Positions 52,405 to 61,650 of a DNA stretch of 64,000 nt are shown here, in pieces. The stretch's first letter is position 1, and each line of letters starts with the position of its first letter. The position numbers and the translations under genes were made by a program. The notes beneath the pieces are model-generated. The model made no database searches, was not told where the DNA came from, and worked only from the letters and a program-made list of their open reading frames with translations. The DNA comes from an uncultured Flavobacteriales bacterium (GTDB lineage Bacteria > Bacteroidota > Bacteroidia > Flavobacteriales > BACL11). Location: NCBI GenBank assembly GCA_905181585.1, contig CAJIYG010000002.1, positions 124,001 through 188,000 of the forward strand, written 5' to 3'.

Positions 52405-52618
52405 TCTATTTTAATCTATTATAGTTTAATCCCTTTACTGTAGTAATGTATTAGTCTGTTTATCTCTAAGAAGATGGGGGTTTATTGGGTAATTACTTAA
52501 TCCTTCTTGTTTAAGGGGTATTCTTAGCTCGTAGAGTTGAACAAGGTCTTTATATAAAAGTTCGAGAACTGACTCGTTCTGTGCACGATAAATTTATATT
52601 TTGGTAAATCATTTGAAT

Positions 52619-52957
52619 TTATCCACCAACTCTTTTGTAATTATACCCTTCTTTTTTTAGAATTTCCATTATTTTATCTCTGACATTTCCTTGGATTATA
52701 ATTTCTCCTTTTTTGGCTGTTCCTCCAACACCACAAAGAGATTTTATCTTTTTGCTTAGTTCCTTAAGGTCATATTGATTACCTATAAACCCTTTAATAA
52801 TAATTGCAATCTTTCCTCCTCTATGCTTGTCAATACATACTTCAAGATTTTGTTTATTATTTGGAAGTGTTATTTCGTCAAATTCTGATTCATTATAGCT
52901 ATAATTTGAATTTGTTGAATAAACTACACCATTTCTTTTTTTACCTTTATTTTTCAT
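52619..52957 (-). CDS. SUI1/eIF1-like translation initiation factor family protein, 112 aa
   Basis: Starts MKNKGKKRNGVVYSTNSNYS. The C-terminal SUI1 domain (about 45-112) reads LEVCIDKHRGGKIAIIIKGF, YDLKELSKKIKSLCGVGGTA and KKGEIIIQGNVRDKIMEILK, ending YKRVGG. Bacterial YciH homologues influence start-site selection on mRNAs; the role here is by family only. The ATG at 52957 gives the normal N-terminus. It overlaps the end of the lipid-kinase gene by 11 bases, so the two are co-transcribed. Confidence 0.88.
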   Translation of the reverse strand: MKNKGKKRNGVVYSTNSNYSYNESEFDEITLPNNKQNLEVCIDKHRGGKIAIIIKGFIGNQYDLKELSKKIKSLCGVGGTAKKGEIIIQGNVRDKIMEILKKEGYNYKRVGG

Positions 52958-53861
52958 TTGGTACAAATATTTTTAATTTTTTCTCTTGTATTTTAACTTT
53001 TATTGGATTTGAAAGTTCTTTTACTTCTCCATCAACATGTACAAAAGGTTTTACTGCTTTTATTTCAATTTCCTTTGTTTTAATTATTTCAACAAATTTA
53101 CTTAGGTGAGTCTTTCCTTTTAAAACTTCTAATATGAAAAATGGTATTTTCCAATTTGGGAATTTTTTAATAACTACAATATCTAGTAATCCATCTTCAA
53201 CATCTGATAATGGAGAAATCATAGCATCATTTCCATATTGTGATGCATTTGCAAATACAATTGCGAATGCACACAATTTAGTTTCATTATTATTCATAAT
53301 GATGGTATAATGTTCTGCTTTGTAAGATAATTCCTTTATGCATAATTTTAAATAATTAATAAACCCTCTTGTTTTAGATTTAGCAAATAATTTAGCTATG
53401 TGAGCATCAAATCCAATTCCAGCAACATTTACAAATGGATGATTATTAACTGAGCAAGAATCAATTAATTTTATAATGTTATTATTAAATTGTTTTAATG
53501 CTTTAATGAAATCTCTTTTAATATTGAAATGATAGGCAAAACCATTACCAGAGCCAATTGGTATTATAGCAAGTGCAACATTTGTGCCAATTAAAGCCTT
53601 TGAACACTCGTTAACCGTCCCATCACCTCCAACTGCAACTACTATGTCATAATAATTATTTACAGAACTTAAACTAAAATTATAGGCGTCTTTATTAGAG
53701 TTAGTAAATAATATTTCAAAATCAAATTTATTGTTATCAATATATTCATTAATTTTAAAAGTAATATCTTTTATTTTTCCTCCACCAGCGATAGGGTTTA
53801 CAATGAATTTTGTTTTTAATTTTTTGATTTTATTTTTATTCTTATTTGTGAAAATTATAAT
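52947..53861 (-). CDS. Diacylglycerol/lipid kinase family protein, ~300 aa (start codon unresolved)
   Basis: One open frame runs from about 53870 to the stop at 52947. DAG-kinase-type catalytic domain: KTKFIVNPIAGGGKIKDITF (~22-40), DIVVAVGGDGTVNECSKALI (GDGT nucleotide-binding motif), LAIIPIGSGNGFAYHF and VNVAGIGFDAHIA. A C-terminal domain follows, with FANASQYGNDAMISPLSDVE and DGLLDIVVI. Members phosphorylate diacylglycerol, sphingoid bases or similar lipids at the membrane. No ATG, GTG or TTG lies in frame before the conserved part; ATT at 53861 is only the best guess, and an indel near the start is likely. Confidence 0.85.
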   Translation of the reverse strand: MIIFTNKNKNKIKKLKTKFIVNPIAGGGKIKDITFKINEYIDNNKFDFEILFTNSNKDAYNFSLSSVNNYYDIVVAVGGDGTVNECSKALIGTNVALAIIPIGSGNGFAYHFNIKRDFIKALKQFNNNIIKLIDSCSVNNHPFVNVAGIGFDAHIAKLFAKSKTRGFINYLKLCIKELSYKAEHYTIIMNNNETKLCAFAIVFANASQYGNDAMISPLSDVEDGLLDIVVIKKFPNWKIPFFILEVLKGKTHLSKFVEIIKTKEIEIKAVKPFVHVDGEVKELSNPIKVKIQEKKLKIFVPNEK

Positions 53862-53908
53862 ATTTATCCTAAATTAAATTATTTTTTACAAAGTAAAGAA
53901 TTATTCAA

Positions 53909-53916
53909 TACTTTTG
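53909..53916 (+). promoter_or_regulatory. TACTTTTG -7 box for the E1 gene
   Basis: TAnnTTTG 17 bases before the ATG at 53934. Confidence 0.45.
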
Positions 53917-53933
53917 AAACAAATTTAAAGTCG

Positions 53934-55910
53934 ATGATATTCAATAAAGCTGATTTACATAATAAAGATTTAATCTCTTTATATAAATCAATACTTCTTC
54001 CTAGGCTTATTGAAGAAAAGATGTTAATTTTATTAAGACAAGGTAAAATTTCAAAATGGTTTTCAGGAATTGGACAAGAGGCAATTTCAGTGGGTATCGC
54101 TGAAGCACTTGCAAAAGATGAGTATATTCTTCCCATGCATAGAAACCTTGGAGTCTTTACTTCAAAAAATGTACCACTTGAAAGACTTTTTTCACAGTTT
54201 CAAGGAAAAGCTAATGGTTTTACCAAAGGAAGAGATCGATCTTTTCATTTTGGATCAAAGGATCATAATATTGTTGGTATGATATCGCATTTAGGTCCTC
54301 AGCTAGGAGTTGCTGATGGAATCGCTCTTGCAAATAAATTACTTGATAATAAAAAAATAACAGTTGTTTTCACTGGAGATGGTGGTGCAAGTGAAGGAGA
54401 TTTTCATGAAGCATTAAACATTGCTTCAGTATGGGACCTACCTGTAATTTTTGTTGTTGAGAATAATGGTTATGGATTATCTACACCAAATTCAGAACAA
54501 TATAATTGTAAAAAGTTTTCTGACAAGGGTATAGGATATGGAATGGATGCCTATACTATTGATGGTAATAATATTCTTGAAGTTTATCAAACAATAAAAG
54601 AATTAAAAAAAGAGATTGCTATCAATCCTAAGCCAGTTCTTTTAGAATGTATGACATTTAGAATGAGAGGCCATGAAGAAGCTTCTGGTACTAAATATGT
54701 TCCAAAGGAATTAATGGATATGTGGTCCGAAAAAGACCCTATCTCTAATTATGAAAAATACCTTCTTGATAATAAAATTATTTCTATTTCTTTTATTAAG
54801 GATTTGAAATTAGAAATAAAAAAATCTATAAATAAAGCATGGCTAAAAGCTGATAATGAAAATGATATTTCTTCATCTGCTATTAGCGAAATTTCTGATG
54901 TTTTTAAGTCATATGATTTTAAGGGAATTAAAGAAAATTGTATTACTAAACCACTAAGATTAATTGATGCTATTTCACAAGCTTTAGAACAAAGTTTTGA
55001 AAAACATGATAATTTAATTATTATGGGACAAGATATTGCAGAATATGGTGGAGTTTTTAAGATTACTGATGGTTTTGTTAAAAAATTTGGTAAAGAAAGA
55101 ATTAGAAATACACCTATATGCGAATCTGCTGTTGTTAGTGCTAGCTATGGTTTGTCTATTAACGGCTTTAAATCTGTAATGGAAATGCAATTTGCCGATT
55201 TTGTTAGCTCAGGATTTAATCCTATAGTAAATTTACTTGCTAAATCTTTTTATCGTTGGGGTGAAAATGCTGATGTTGTAATAAGAATGCCTACTGGTGC
55301 AGGTGTTGGAGCAGGTCCATTTCATTCTCAATCAAATGAAGCATGGTTTACAAATACTCCTGGATTAAAAGTTGTATATCCTGCATTTCCTTCTGATGCA
55401 AAAGGTCTGCTAATTTCTTCAATTAATGACCCAAATCCTGTTATGTTTTTTGAACATAAGGCTTTATACAGAAGCATTTCTGAAGAAGTTTCTGAGAACT
55501 ATTATTCTATTGAACTTGGTAAAGCAAAATTATTATCAAAAGGAAATGATATATCCATTATATCTTATGGAATGGGAGTTCATTGGGCATTAGATACCGT
55601 AAAGAGTTTAACACATATCTCATTTGATATTATTGATTTAAGAACACTTATGCCACTTGATAAAGATGCTGTTTTTCAATCTGCTAATAAAACAGGTAAA
55701 GTAATTATTCTTCATGAAGATACTATGATTGGAGGTTTTGGAAGTGAACTAGCTTCTTTAATAAATGAAAATTGTTTTGAAAGTCTAGATGCGCCGGTTG
55801 TTAGATGTGCAAGTTTAGATACACCAGTTCCATTCTCATTAAATCTTGAAGGAGAGTTTTTAGCAAAACATAGACTAAGAGATAAAATATTAAAACTATA
55901 TGAATATTAA
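53934..55910 (+). CDS. Fused E1 alpha-beta subunit of a 2-oxoacid dehydrogenase complex, 658 aa
   Basis: Alpha half (~1-320): FSGIGQEAISVGIAEAL, the thiamine diphosphate motif VFTGDGGASEGDFHEALN and ENNGYGLSTPNS, then MTFRMRGHEEASGTKYVP. Beta half (~340-658): RLIDAISQALEQSFEKHDN, GQDIAEYGGVFKITDG, MRMPTGAGVGAGPFHSQSNE-type ring contacts, ALYRSISEEVSENYYSIELG and HEDTMIGGFGSELASLINEN. Both halves are normally separate polypeptides. Such fused E1 proteins are typical of Bacteroidota and act on branched-chain 2-oxo acids or pyruvate. No E2 or E3 gene is near. The kdsC start overlaps its 3' end by 11 bases. Confidence 0.92.
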   Translation: MIFNKADLHNKDLISLYKSILLPRLIEEKMLILLRQGKISKWFSGIGQEAISVGIAEALAKDEYILPMHRNLGVFTSKNVPLERLFSQFQGKANGFTKGRDRSFHFGSKDHNIVGMISHLGPQLGVADGIALANKLLDNKKITVVFTGDGGASEGDFHEALNIASVWDLPVIFVVENNGYGLSTPNSEQYNCKKFSDKGIGYGMDAYTIDGNNILEVYQTIKELKKEIAINPKPVLLECMTFRMRGHEEASGTKYVPKELMDMWSEKDPISNYEKYLLDNKIISISFIKDLKLEIKKSINKAWLKADNENDISSSAISEISDVFKSYDFKGIKENCITKPLRLIDAISQALEQSFEKHDNLIIMGQDIAEYGGVFKITDGFVKKFGKERIRNTPICESAVVSASYGLSINGFKSVMEMQFADFVSSGFNPIVNLLAKSFYRWGENADVVIRMPTGAGVGAGPFHSQSNEAWFTNTPGLKVVYPAFPSDAKGLLISSINDPNPVMFFEHKALYRSISEEVSENYYSIELGKAKLLSKGNDISIISYGMGVHWALDTVKSLTHISFDIIDLRTLMPLDKDAVFQSANKTGKVIILHEDTMIGGFGSELASLINENCFESLDAPVVRCASLDTPVPFSLNLEGEFLAKHRLRDKILKLYEY

Positions 55911-56358
55911 AATTATTTTAAGTGATGTTGATGGTGTTTTAACTGATGGAGGGATGTATTATACCGAATCTGGAGATGAGTTTAAGAAGTTTTGTGCTCA
56001 TGATGGGATGGGAATGAAGTTATTACAACAAAAAGGCTTTAGAGTAGGGATTATAACATCTGAAGATAGAATAATAAATAAAAACAGAGCAAAAAAATTA
56101 GATCTTGACTTTGATTTTCATGGCATCATAGATAAATTAGCTGTTGTTGAGAAATTGTGCAAAAATGAGGGTGTTTTAATTTCTGAAGTTGCTTATATTG
56201 GAGATGATGTTAACTGCTTTAGTCTTTTAAGTAGTGTTGGTTTAGCAGCTTGTCCATCTAATGCTGTTGACTTAATAAAAAAAATACCTGGAATTATAAA
56301 ACTTAAGAAAGCTGGAGGGCAGAGTGCATTCAGAGAATTTTCCCAATTGTTTTTATAA
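55900..56358 (+). CDS. kdsC: KDO-8-phosphate phosphatase (HAD hydrolase)
   Basis: Removes phosphate from 3-deoxy-D-manno-octulosonate 8-phosphate in LPS core synthesis. HAD motif I LSDVDGVLTDGGMYYT (~8-22), motif II VGIITSEDR (~50), motif III KNEGVLISEVAYIGDDVNCF (~95-115) and SAFREFSQLF at the end. At 152 aa it has no cap domain, as in the KdsC/YrbI subfamily. It overlaps the E1 gene and is followed by the amidotransferase. Confidence 0.9.
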   Translation: MNIKIILSDVDGVLTDGGMYYTESGDEFKKFCAHDGMGMKLLQQKGFRVGIITSEDRIINKNRAKKLDLDFDFHGIIDKLAVVEKLCKNEGVLISEVAYIGDDVNCFSLLSSVGLAACPSNAVDLIKKIPGIIKLKKAGGQSAFREFSQLFL

Positions 56359-56369
56359 AAATATTTTAA

Positions 56370-56933
56370 TTGAAAATTTTAATTTTAGATAATTATGATT
56401 CTTTTACATATAATCTTTATCATTATGTAAATCAATTTTGTGCTAACGTTTCAGTTATTAAAAACGATAAAATTAAGCTAGAATCATTAAAAAACTACGA
56501 TAAAATTATACTTTCACCCGGACCTGGACTTCCTAATGATCATTCCAATTTAATGGATGTAATTTTAAATTGTAATTTAGAAAAACCTATTTTGGGTGTT
56601 TGTTTAGGACATCAAGCTATAGCAAGTTTTTTTGGAGCAAATCTTGTTAATCTAAACTGTGTAAGACATGGAGTTGCAGCTAATATTGAAATTATAAGCG
56701 ATGATTATATTTTCAAAAATTTACCAAGAAAAATTAAAGTTGGACTGTATCATTCTTGGGTTATTGCTGAAGAAAATCTTCCAAATTCATTAATAGTTAC
56801 TTCAAAATCTGAATTTGGATATATAACATCTTTTAAGCACGAAAACCTTGACCTTCATGGAATTCAATTTCACCCTGAATCCATTCTTACACAAAATGGT
56901 TTAGAAATTATTAAAAATTGGGTTAAATTTTAG
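56370..56933 (+). CDS. Class I glutamine amidotransferase, TrpG/PabA type, 187 aa
   Basis: Small subunit of anthranilate or aminodeoxychorismate synthase, releasing ammonia from glutamine. KILILDNYDSFTYNLYHYVN at the start, catalytic Cys in ILGVCLGHQAIASFFGA (~80), KVGLYHSWVI (~123) and the His/Glu pair in GIQFHPESILTQNG (~170). It starts with TTG at 56370 (TTG AAA ATT). The large chorismate-binding subunit is not in this window, so trpG and pabA cannot be told apart. It converges on and overlaps the end of lptD by four bases. Confidence 0.9.
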   Translation: MKILILDNYDSFTYNLYHYVNQFCANVSVIKNDKIKLESLKNYDKIILSPGPGLPNDHSNLMDVILNCNLEKPILGVCLGHQAIASFFGANLVNLNCVRHGVAANIEIISDDYIFKNLPRKIKVGLYHSWVIAEENLPNSLIVTSKSEFGYITSFKHENLDLHGIQFHPESILTQNGLEIIKNWVKF

Positions 56934-59389
56934 TTAAAGTCTGTATCTATCCAATCCCTTTTTCTTTCTAATTTTAAATCTTGTAAAACTGTTGCTTTTA
57001 CTCTAATTGTTAAGGTATAGCTTTTGTGATATCCTATTGGAATCAGATTAAATAACAATTCCCAACAATGCAGGTCTTTGTAGAAGTTAACTGAAGTGTA
57101 GGTTAATTTTTTTGTATCAAAATCATAACCAGATTGAAAGCCAATTTTCCAATTATTTATAATATTTAAATTTCCAGAAAAGTTCAATGACTGTGTAGTG
57201 TCAGAAAATTGTGATGATTTATATCCTTTAAAGTAATTTATTCTATAGTTTGCATTTAGATTCCATGTTGATTTGTTTTTAAGATTTTCATTATTTTTTT
57301 TAATAAAAGTTTTATTAGTTAAGTTTAAACCAATTGAGGCTTCAGCATTAGTAAATCTAGCTAATCTATTATTTTCTTTTAGTTCAAAAATATTGATGTT
57401 ATTATTATTACTTTTATTACTTATATAGGGGTCATATCTACTGCTAAAATTTAAGTCAATAATGTCTAATATCCTTGTTCGTCCACTTATTAAAATATCA
57501 TTCATTCTTAATGAATCTGCAAATAAATTGTAAGCAGAGCTAAAATTTATGTTTTCAAAAAGTTTTATTTTTTTATTTTTAATTATAGTATCTTTTCTAG
57601 ATTTAACTTTCATTTCAAAGATATTTGAAATATTGAAGTTTAAATTGCCATTACGTCCTCTTGAAGGTGACCCAAAAATTCCGTTCTGTGTAGTTGAGTA
57701 TATTTGGCTATCTCCATTTGCAGATGACTGCACTTCTTTATAAATACCATATTTTTCATGTGAAAAGTCTGGTCTAAATGAAAAACTTACATTAGGAGTC
57801 ATTACATGTCTAATGGCTGTAATTTTTGATTTTTTAAATTGTACTAGTCCATAAATATTTGTCTTCAATGATGTAGAAAAATTATATTCAGAATTTCTAG
57901 TAAATTTATTTACTGTATCACTTTGAATTATTTCATTTTGGTTGTCCCAACTTTTATTTATTTGATTTACATACCATCTTTCTGTAAAATTTAATCTTGG
58001 ACTTACTACAAAATATTTTAAAAATTTAACTGAAGTACTAATAGGAATTGTATGTTTAATTCCATTTCTAAAATTACCCAAAGCTTCTGTTTTAAATAGT
58101 AATGAATCTGCTATTGAAATATCATTTTTAAAATTTAATAAATAGCTCATTCCTATTTTTTCGTACCATTTGTTTTTAGTGGATTTATTTAATGTCTTTA
58201 AAGGAAATATCCTATTCATACTTAATGAGACATCTGGAAGAGAAAGGTTTATGATTTTTGTTTGAGTATTTTGGCTATGTCTTATATTTGTTGATAGGCT
58301 AAAGGGAGAATTATTCCATTTTTTTATAATACTAACACTTGATTGAAATGTATTTGTTAGGTAGTCATTTGAATTATATGTATTATTTCTATGAAATGTA
58401 CTTGAGCCAGCATTCACATTAGCTGAAAATAAGATTGATGGTGATAATTTTGGATCCTGTTGATGATTCCATCTAATAAAAAAATCTTGTTTAATGCTAT
58501 AATTTGGTAGACCTTTTTCGCTGTTTACAATATTGCCAAAACTAAGGTTTAAGTTCCCACTATATTTATATCTGCTCTTGTATCGAAGTAAAGATTTTAG
58601 TCCCCAACTTCCTTTCGTATAAATATCTCCCTTTAATGATAAATCTAATTTTTCGTTTAATGCAAAATAGTACCCTCCGTCTTTTAAGAAAAACCCTAAA
58701 TTATTAGATTCTCCATAAGAAGGGATTATTAATCCAGAGCTTTTATTGTCATTATTTGGGAAATATCCGAATGGTAAAACAAGAGGTGTTGGTATGTTAA
58801 AAATTCTAAGATGAGCGGGACCTGTAATTATTTTTTTTGAAGGAATAACTTTAATTTTATTTGATCTAATAGAGAAGTGAGGTTTTGCATGATTACATGT
58901 TGTGTAATCTCCTTTATGAAAGTAGAAAATATCATCTTCGGTTTTTTTAACGATTCTTCCAAGAATAAAACCATCACCTTCCTTTGTGCTAATTTTTTTT
59001 ATTATACCTTTTTTGCTTTTTAAATTATATTGTATCTCATCAGCTGTAAATGAAGAACTATTTTCTGTAAAAACTGGTCTGTTAAAGAATAAACCTAAGC
59101 TATCTGTTGATGGTTTTGCTGTTATAATATTATTATTCCAATCAATCTCTATAAATCCTGATTCAATTTTTATACCATCATAATTAATTTCTGCACCTCC
59201 ATAAAGTAATATTTTCTTATTGCTAATGTCAATATTTATTGAATCATTTGCTTTTTTATCAATAATATGCAACAAATTATCATCATTTGAAATAATTGAA
59301 TCATTCTTAATTTCCTGGCAATAGACTTTACAATTATTAAAATTTAATGTTAATAAGAAAAATATTACAATGAATTTAATGACTTTCAA
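56930..59389 (-). CDS. lptD: LPS-assembly outer-membrane protein LptD, 819 aa
   Basis: Inserts lipopolysaccharide into the outer leaflet. Signal peptide (1-25). Then an OstA-like N-terminal domain (~30-250) with KKILLYGGAEINYDGIKIES, SFTADEIQYNLKSKKGIIKK and GDYTTCNHAKPHFSIRSNK. Next is the linker PSKKIITGPAHLRIFNIPTP and LVLPFGYFP. A long beta-barrel region of alternating strands follows (SSGLIIPSYGESNNLGFFLK onwards) to residue 819, ending FKLERKRDWIDTDFN. It is the Bacteroidota-type LptD, with no LptE next to it. Confidence 0.9.
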   Translation of the reverse strand: MKVIKFIVIFFLLTLNFNNCKVYCQEIKNDSIISNDDNLLHIIDKKANDSINIDISNKKILLYGGAEINYDGIKIESGFIEIDWNNNIITAKPSTDSLGLFFNRPVFTENSSSFTADEIQYNLKSKKGIIKKISTKEGDGFILGRIVKKTEDDIFYFHKGDYTTCNHAKPHFSIRSNKIKVIPSKKIITGPAHLRIFNIPTPLVLPFGYFPNNDNKSSGLIIPSYGESNNLGFFLKDGGYYFALNEKLDLSLKGDIYTKGSWGLKSLLRYKSRYKYSGNLNLSFGNIVNSEKGLPNYSIKQDFFIRWNHQQDPKLSPSILFSANVNAGSSTFHRNNTYNSNDYLTNTFQSSVSIIKKWNNSPFSLSTNIRHSQNTQTKIINLSLPDVSLSMNRIFPLKTLNKSTKNKWYEKIGMSYLLNFKNDISIADSLLFKTEALGNFRNGIKHTIPISTSVKFLKYFVVSPRLNFTERWYVNQINKSWDNQNEIIQSDTVNKFTRNSEYNFSTSLKTNIYGLVQFKKSKITAIRHVMTPNVSFSFRPDFSHEKYGIYKEVQSSANGDSQIYSTTQNGIFGSPSRGRNGNLNFNISNIFEMKVKSRKDTIIKNKKIKLFENINFSSAYNLFADSLRMNDILISGRTRILDIIDLNFSSRYDPYISNKSNNNNINIFELKENNRLARFTNAEASIGLNLTNKTFIKKNNENLKNKSTWNLNANYRINYFKGYKSSQFSDTTQSLNFSGNLNIINNWKIGFQSGYDFDTKKLTYTSVNFYKDLHCWELLFNLIPIGYHKSYTLTIRVKATVLQDLKLERKRDWIDTDFN

Positions 59390-59405
59390 GTTAATTTCTT
59401 AGTAT

Positions 59406-59413
59406 TATATTTG
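59406..59413 (+). promoter_or_regulatory. TATATTTG -7 box for the amidase gene
   Basis: TAnnTTTG 58 bases before the start at 59472. Confidence 0.5.
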
Positions 59414-59471
59414 TAAGGTTTGCTATCTGTATAATTGTATTTCAAAACTAATTAATTTATACCATTTAAAA

Positions 59472-60680
59472 GTGTTAAACGTTAAACAGTTAATTTTCTT
59501 ATTTTACGCAGTTACAATTTCATTTGTTTTTTTAAATACTGCATATCTTTTTTCATCTAGCGTTACAAATTTTTCTCTTTTAGACTCTTTGGTTAATCAA
59601 AATTCAACAATAATTAAAACTATTGTTATTGATCCAGGTCACGGGGGAAAGGATTCTGGTACGATGGGCACTAAACGCTACAAAATATATGAAAAGCATG
59701 TAGCGCTTGCAGTATCATTAAAGTTAGGAGAATATATACAGAAGACATTTCCAGAAATAAATGTTATCTATACTAGAAAAACTGATGTTTTTTTAGAGCT
59801 TAATGAAAGAACTGAAATAGCAAACAAGAAAAATGCGGATTTATTTATTTCTATACATTGTGATGGTTTTACTAACCCAAATCCATCTGGAGCAAGTGTT
59901 TTTGTGATGGGTATGAGTAAACTTAAGGCGAATATGGAAGTTGCAATGAGAGAAAATTCTGCTATTTATATGGAAGATAATTATCAAAAAAAATATGAAG
60001 GTTTCGACCCTCAATCACAAGAAAGTTACATTGTATTTAGTTTAATGCAGAACATATATTTAAATCAAAGTTTAAAAATTGCAGAAGAAGTAGAGAAGGA
60101 ATTTTCAACTAAAGCAAATAGAAAAAGTAGAGGAGTTAAACAAGCTCCTTTTTATGTAATTAGTAGAACTAATATGCCTAGTATTTTAATTGAATGTGGG
60201 TTTTTAACAAACCCTCAAGAAGAAGAGTATTTACACTCAGAAATAGGACAAGATTATATTGCATCTGCCATTTATAGAGCTTTTAGATCATACAAGAACG
60301 ACATAGAAAAAAAAGAGAAAAATCAAAATAAAGAAATTAATAAATTAGTTAATATAGATAAAAATAAAGGTGAAAATATTGTTGTAGAAAAAACTGAGAC
60401 TATCAATAGTAGTTTAGATTTTAAAATTATTTATAAAGTCCAAATAGGAACTTATCTAAAATCGATGCTTAATATTTCTCAATTTAAAGAAATTAATGCC
60501 ATCGAAGAAAAAATTAATGGAACATTTAAATACTACGTAAACGCAGGTAGCATAAAAGAAGAGGCAGATATATTAAAAAATAATTTAGTAGATTTAGGTT
60601 TTAAGGGTGCTTTTATAATTGCACTTTTTAATGGAAAACGTATATCTACAAAAGAAGCATTAAATTTGCAAAATAAATAA
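59472..60680 (+). CDS. N-acetylmuramoyl-L-alanine amidase, 402 aa
   Basis: Cleaves the amide bond between N-acetylmuramic acid and peptide in peptidoglycan. GTG start. One N-terminal helix (residues ~5-27), then Amidase_3: IVIDPGHGGKDSGTMG (zinc His, ~52), the EKHVALAVSL zinc Glu region, LFISIHCDGFTNPNPSGASV (~115) and SILIECGFLTNPQEEEYL (~235, catalytic Glu). A Lys/Glu-rich linker (~270-310) and a SPOR-like terminal region (YKVQIGTYLKSMLN; INGTFKYYVNAGSIKEEADI) follow. A GTG rather than ATG start is used; the upstream frame has no better option. Confidence 0.92.
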   Translation: MLNVKQLIFLFYAVTISFVFLNTAYLFSSSVTNFSLLDSLVNQNSTIIKTIVIDPGHGGKDSGTMGTKRYKIYEKHVALAVSLKLGEYIQKTFPEINVIYTRKTDVFLELNERTEIANKKNADLFISIHCDGFTNPNPSGASVFVMGMSKLKANMEVAMRENSAIYMEDNYQKKYEGFDPQSQESYIVFSLMQNIYLNQSLKIAEEVEKEFSTKANRKSRGVKQAPFYVISRTNMPSILIECGFLTNPQEEEYLHSEIGQDYIASAIYRAFRSYKNDIEKKEKNQNKEINKLVNIDKNKGENIVVEKTETINSSLDFKIIYKVQIGTYLKSMLNISQFKEINAIEEKINGTFKYYVNAGSIKEEADILKNNLVDLGFKGAFIIALFNGKRISTKEALNLQNK

Positions 60681-60687
60681 ATACTCT

Positions 60688-61641
60688 ATGAAAAGATTAT
60701 CAAAGGAATTTTTAACTGGCTTTATTTTTCTTTTATCTATTGTCTTATTAATATATGGGATTAAGTTTTTAAAAGGAATTGATATTTTTAATTCAAATAA
60801 AACCTACTTTTCTGTATACTCTAATGTTAACGGTCTTCAAGTTGGAAGTAACATCACTTTAAATGGATTTAATGTTGGAATTGTAAATGATATTATATTA
60901 TTTAATGACAATAAGGAATTGCTTGTTTCATTTAGCTTAACTAAGATAGATAGTATTCCGGATAATTCTAATTTTAAAATTATTAATCAAGATTTAATGG
61001 GTACCAAGGGTGTATCTTTAATTTTAGGTAATTCTGTATCTTATGCTAATTTTGGTGATACAATTACAAGTAGCGTTGAAAATAGTCTTCAAGATGAAGT
61101 TAATGCACAAATTTTACCTTTAAAAAATAAAGCTGAAGAATTAATAGGGTCAGTAGACTCTTTATTGACTATTGTTACCGCTGTTCTAAATAAGAACACT
61201 AGAGAAAACTTATCAAATAGTATTAGTAGTTTAGATCAAACATTCTTACTTATGTCTAAAACTATGGTAAAAGTTGATAGTCTTGTTTATTTTAATGATA
61301 ATCGGATTTCAAAAATACTTTCAAATATTGAAGCTATTTCATCAAACATAAACAACAACAACAATAACATTAAGCAGATAATTGAAAATGTTTCATTAAT
61401 TACAGATTCAATTGCTAAGTCTGATATTATATCATTTGTCCAAAATATTAATGAATTAACTTCTAACATTTCAAATGGAAAAGGAAGTCTTGGGAAATTA
61501 ATTAATGATGATGCTTTTTATAATAATTTAGAAAAATCTTCAGCAGAGATGAATCAATTAATTGAAGATATTAAAAATAATCCAAGTAGATATGTTAATT
61601 TTTCAATATTGGGTGGAGCAAAAAAACCTTACAAGAAATAA
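60688..61641 (+). CDS. MlaD family (MCE) lipid-transport protein, 317 aa
   Basis: One N-terminal transmembrane helix (~8-27, FLTGFIFLLSIVLLIYGI). Then an MCE domain (~38-115: YFSVYSNVNGLQVGSNITLN, GFNVGIVNDIILFNDNKELL, FKIINQDLMGTKGVSLIL). The C-terminal half is helical, probably coiled coil (~145-270). MCE proteins carry phospholipids between the membranes with an MlaE-type permease, and no permease gene is here. It starts seven bases after the amidase stop and is followed nine bases later by the iron-sulfur protein, so the three look like an operon. Confidence 0.92.
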   Translation: MKRLSKEFLTGFIFLLSIVLLIYGIKFLKGIDIFNSNKTYFSVYSNVNGLQVGSNITLNGFNVGIVNDIILFNDNKELLVSFSLTKIDSIPDNSNFKIINQDLMGTKGVSLILGNSVSYANFGDTITSSVENSLQDEVNAQILPLKNKAEELIGSVDSLLTIVTAVLNKNTRENLSNSISSLDQTFLLMSKTMVKVDSLVYFNDNRISKILSNIEAISSNINNNNNNIKQIIENVSLITDSIAKSDIISFVQNINELTSNISNGKGSLGKLINDDAFYNNLEKSSAEMNQLIEDIKNNPSRYVNFSILGGAKKPYKK

Positions 61642-61650
61642 TTTTATTTT

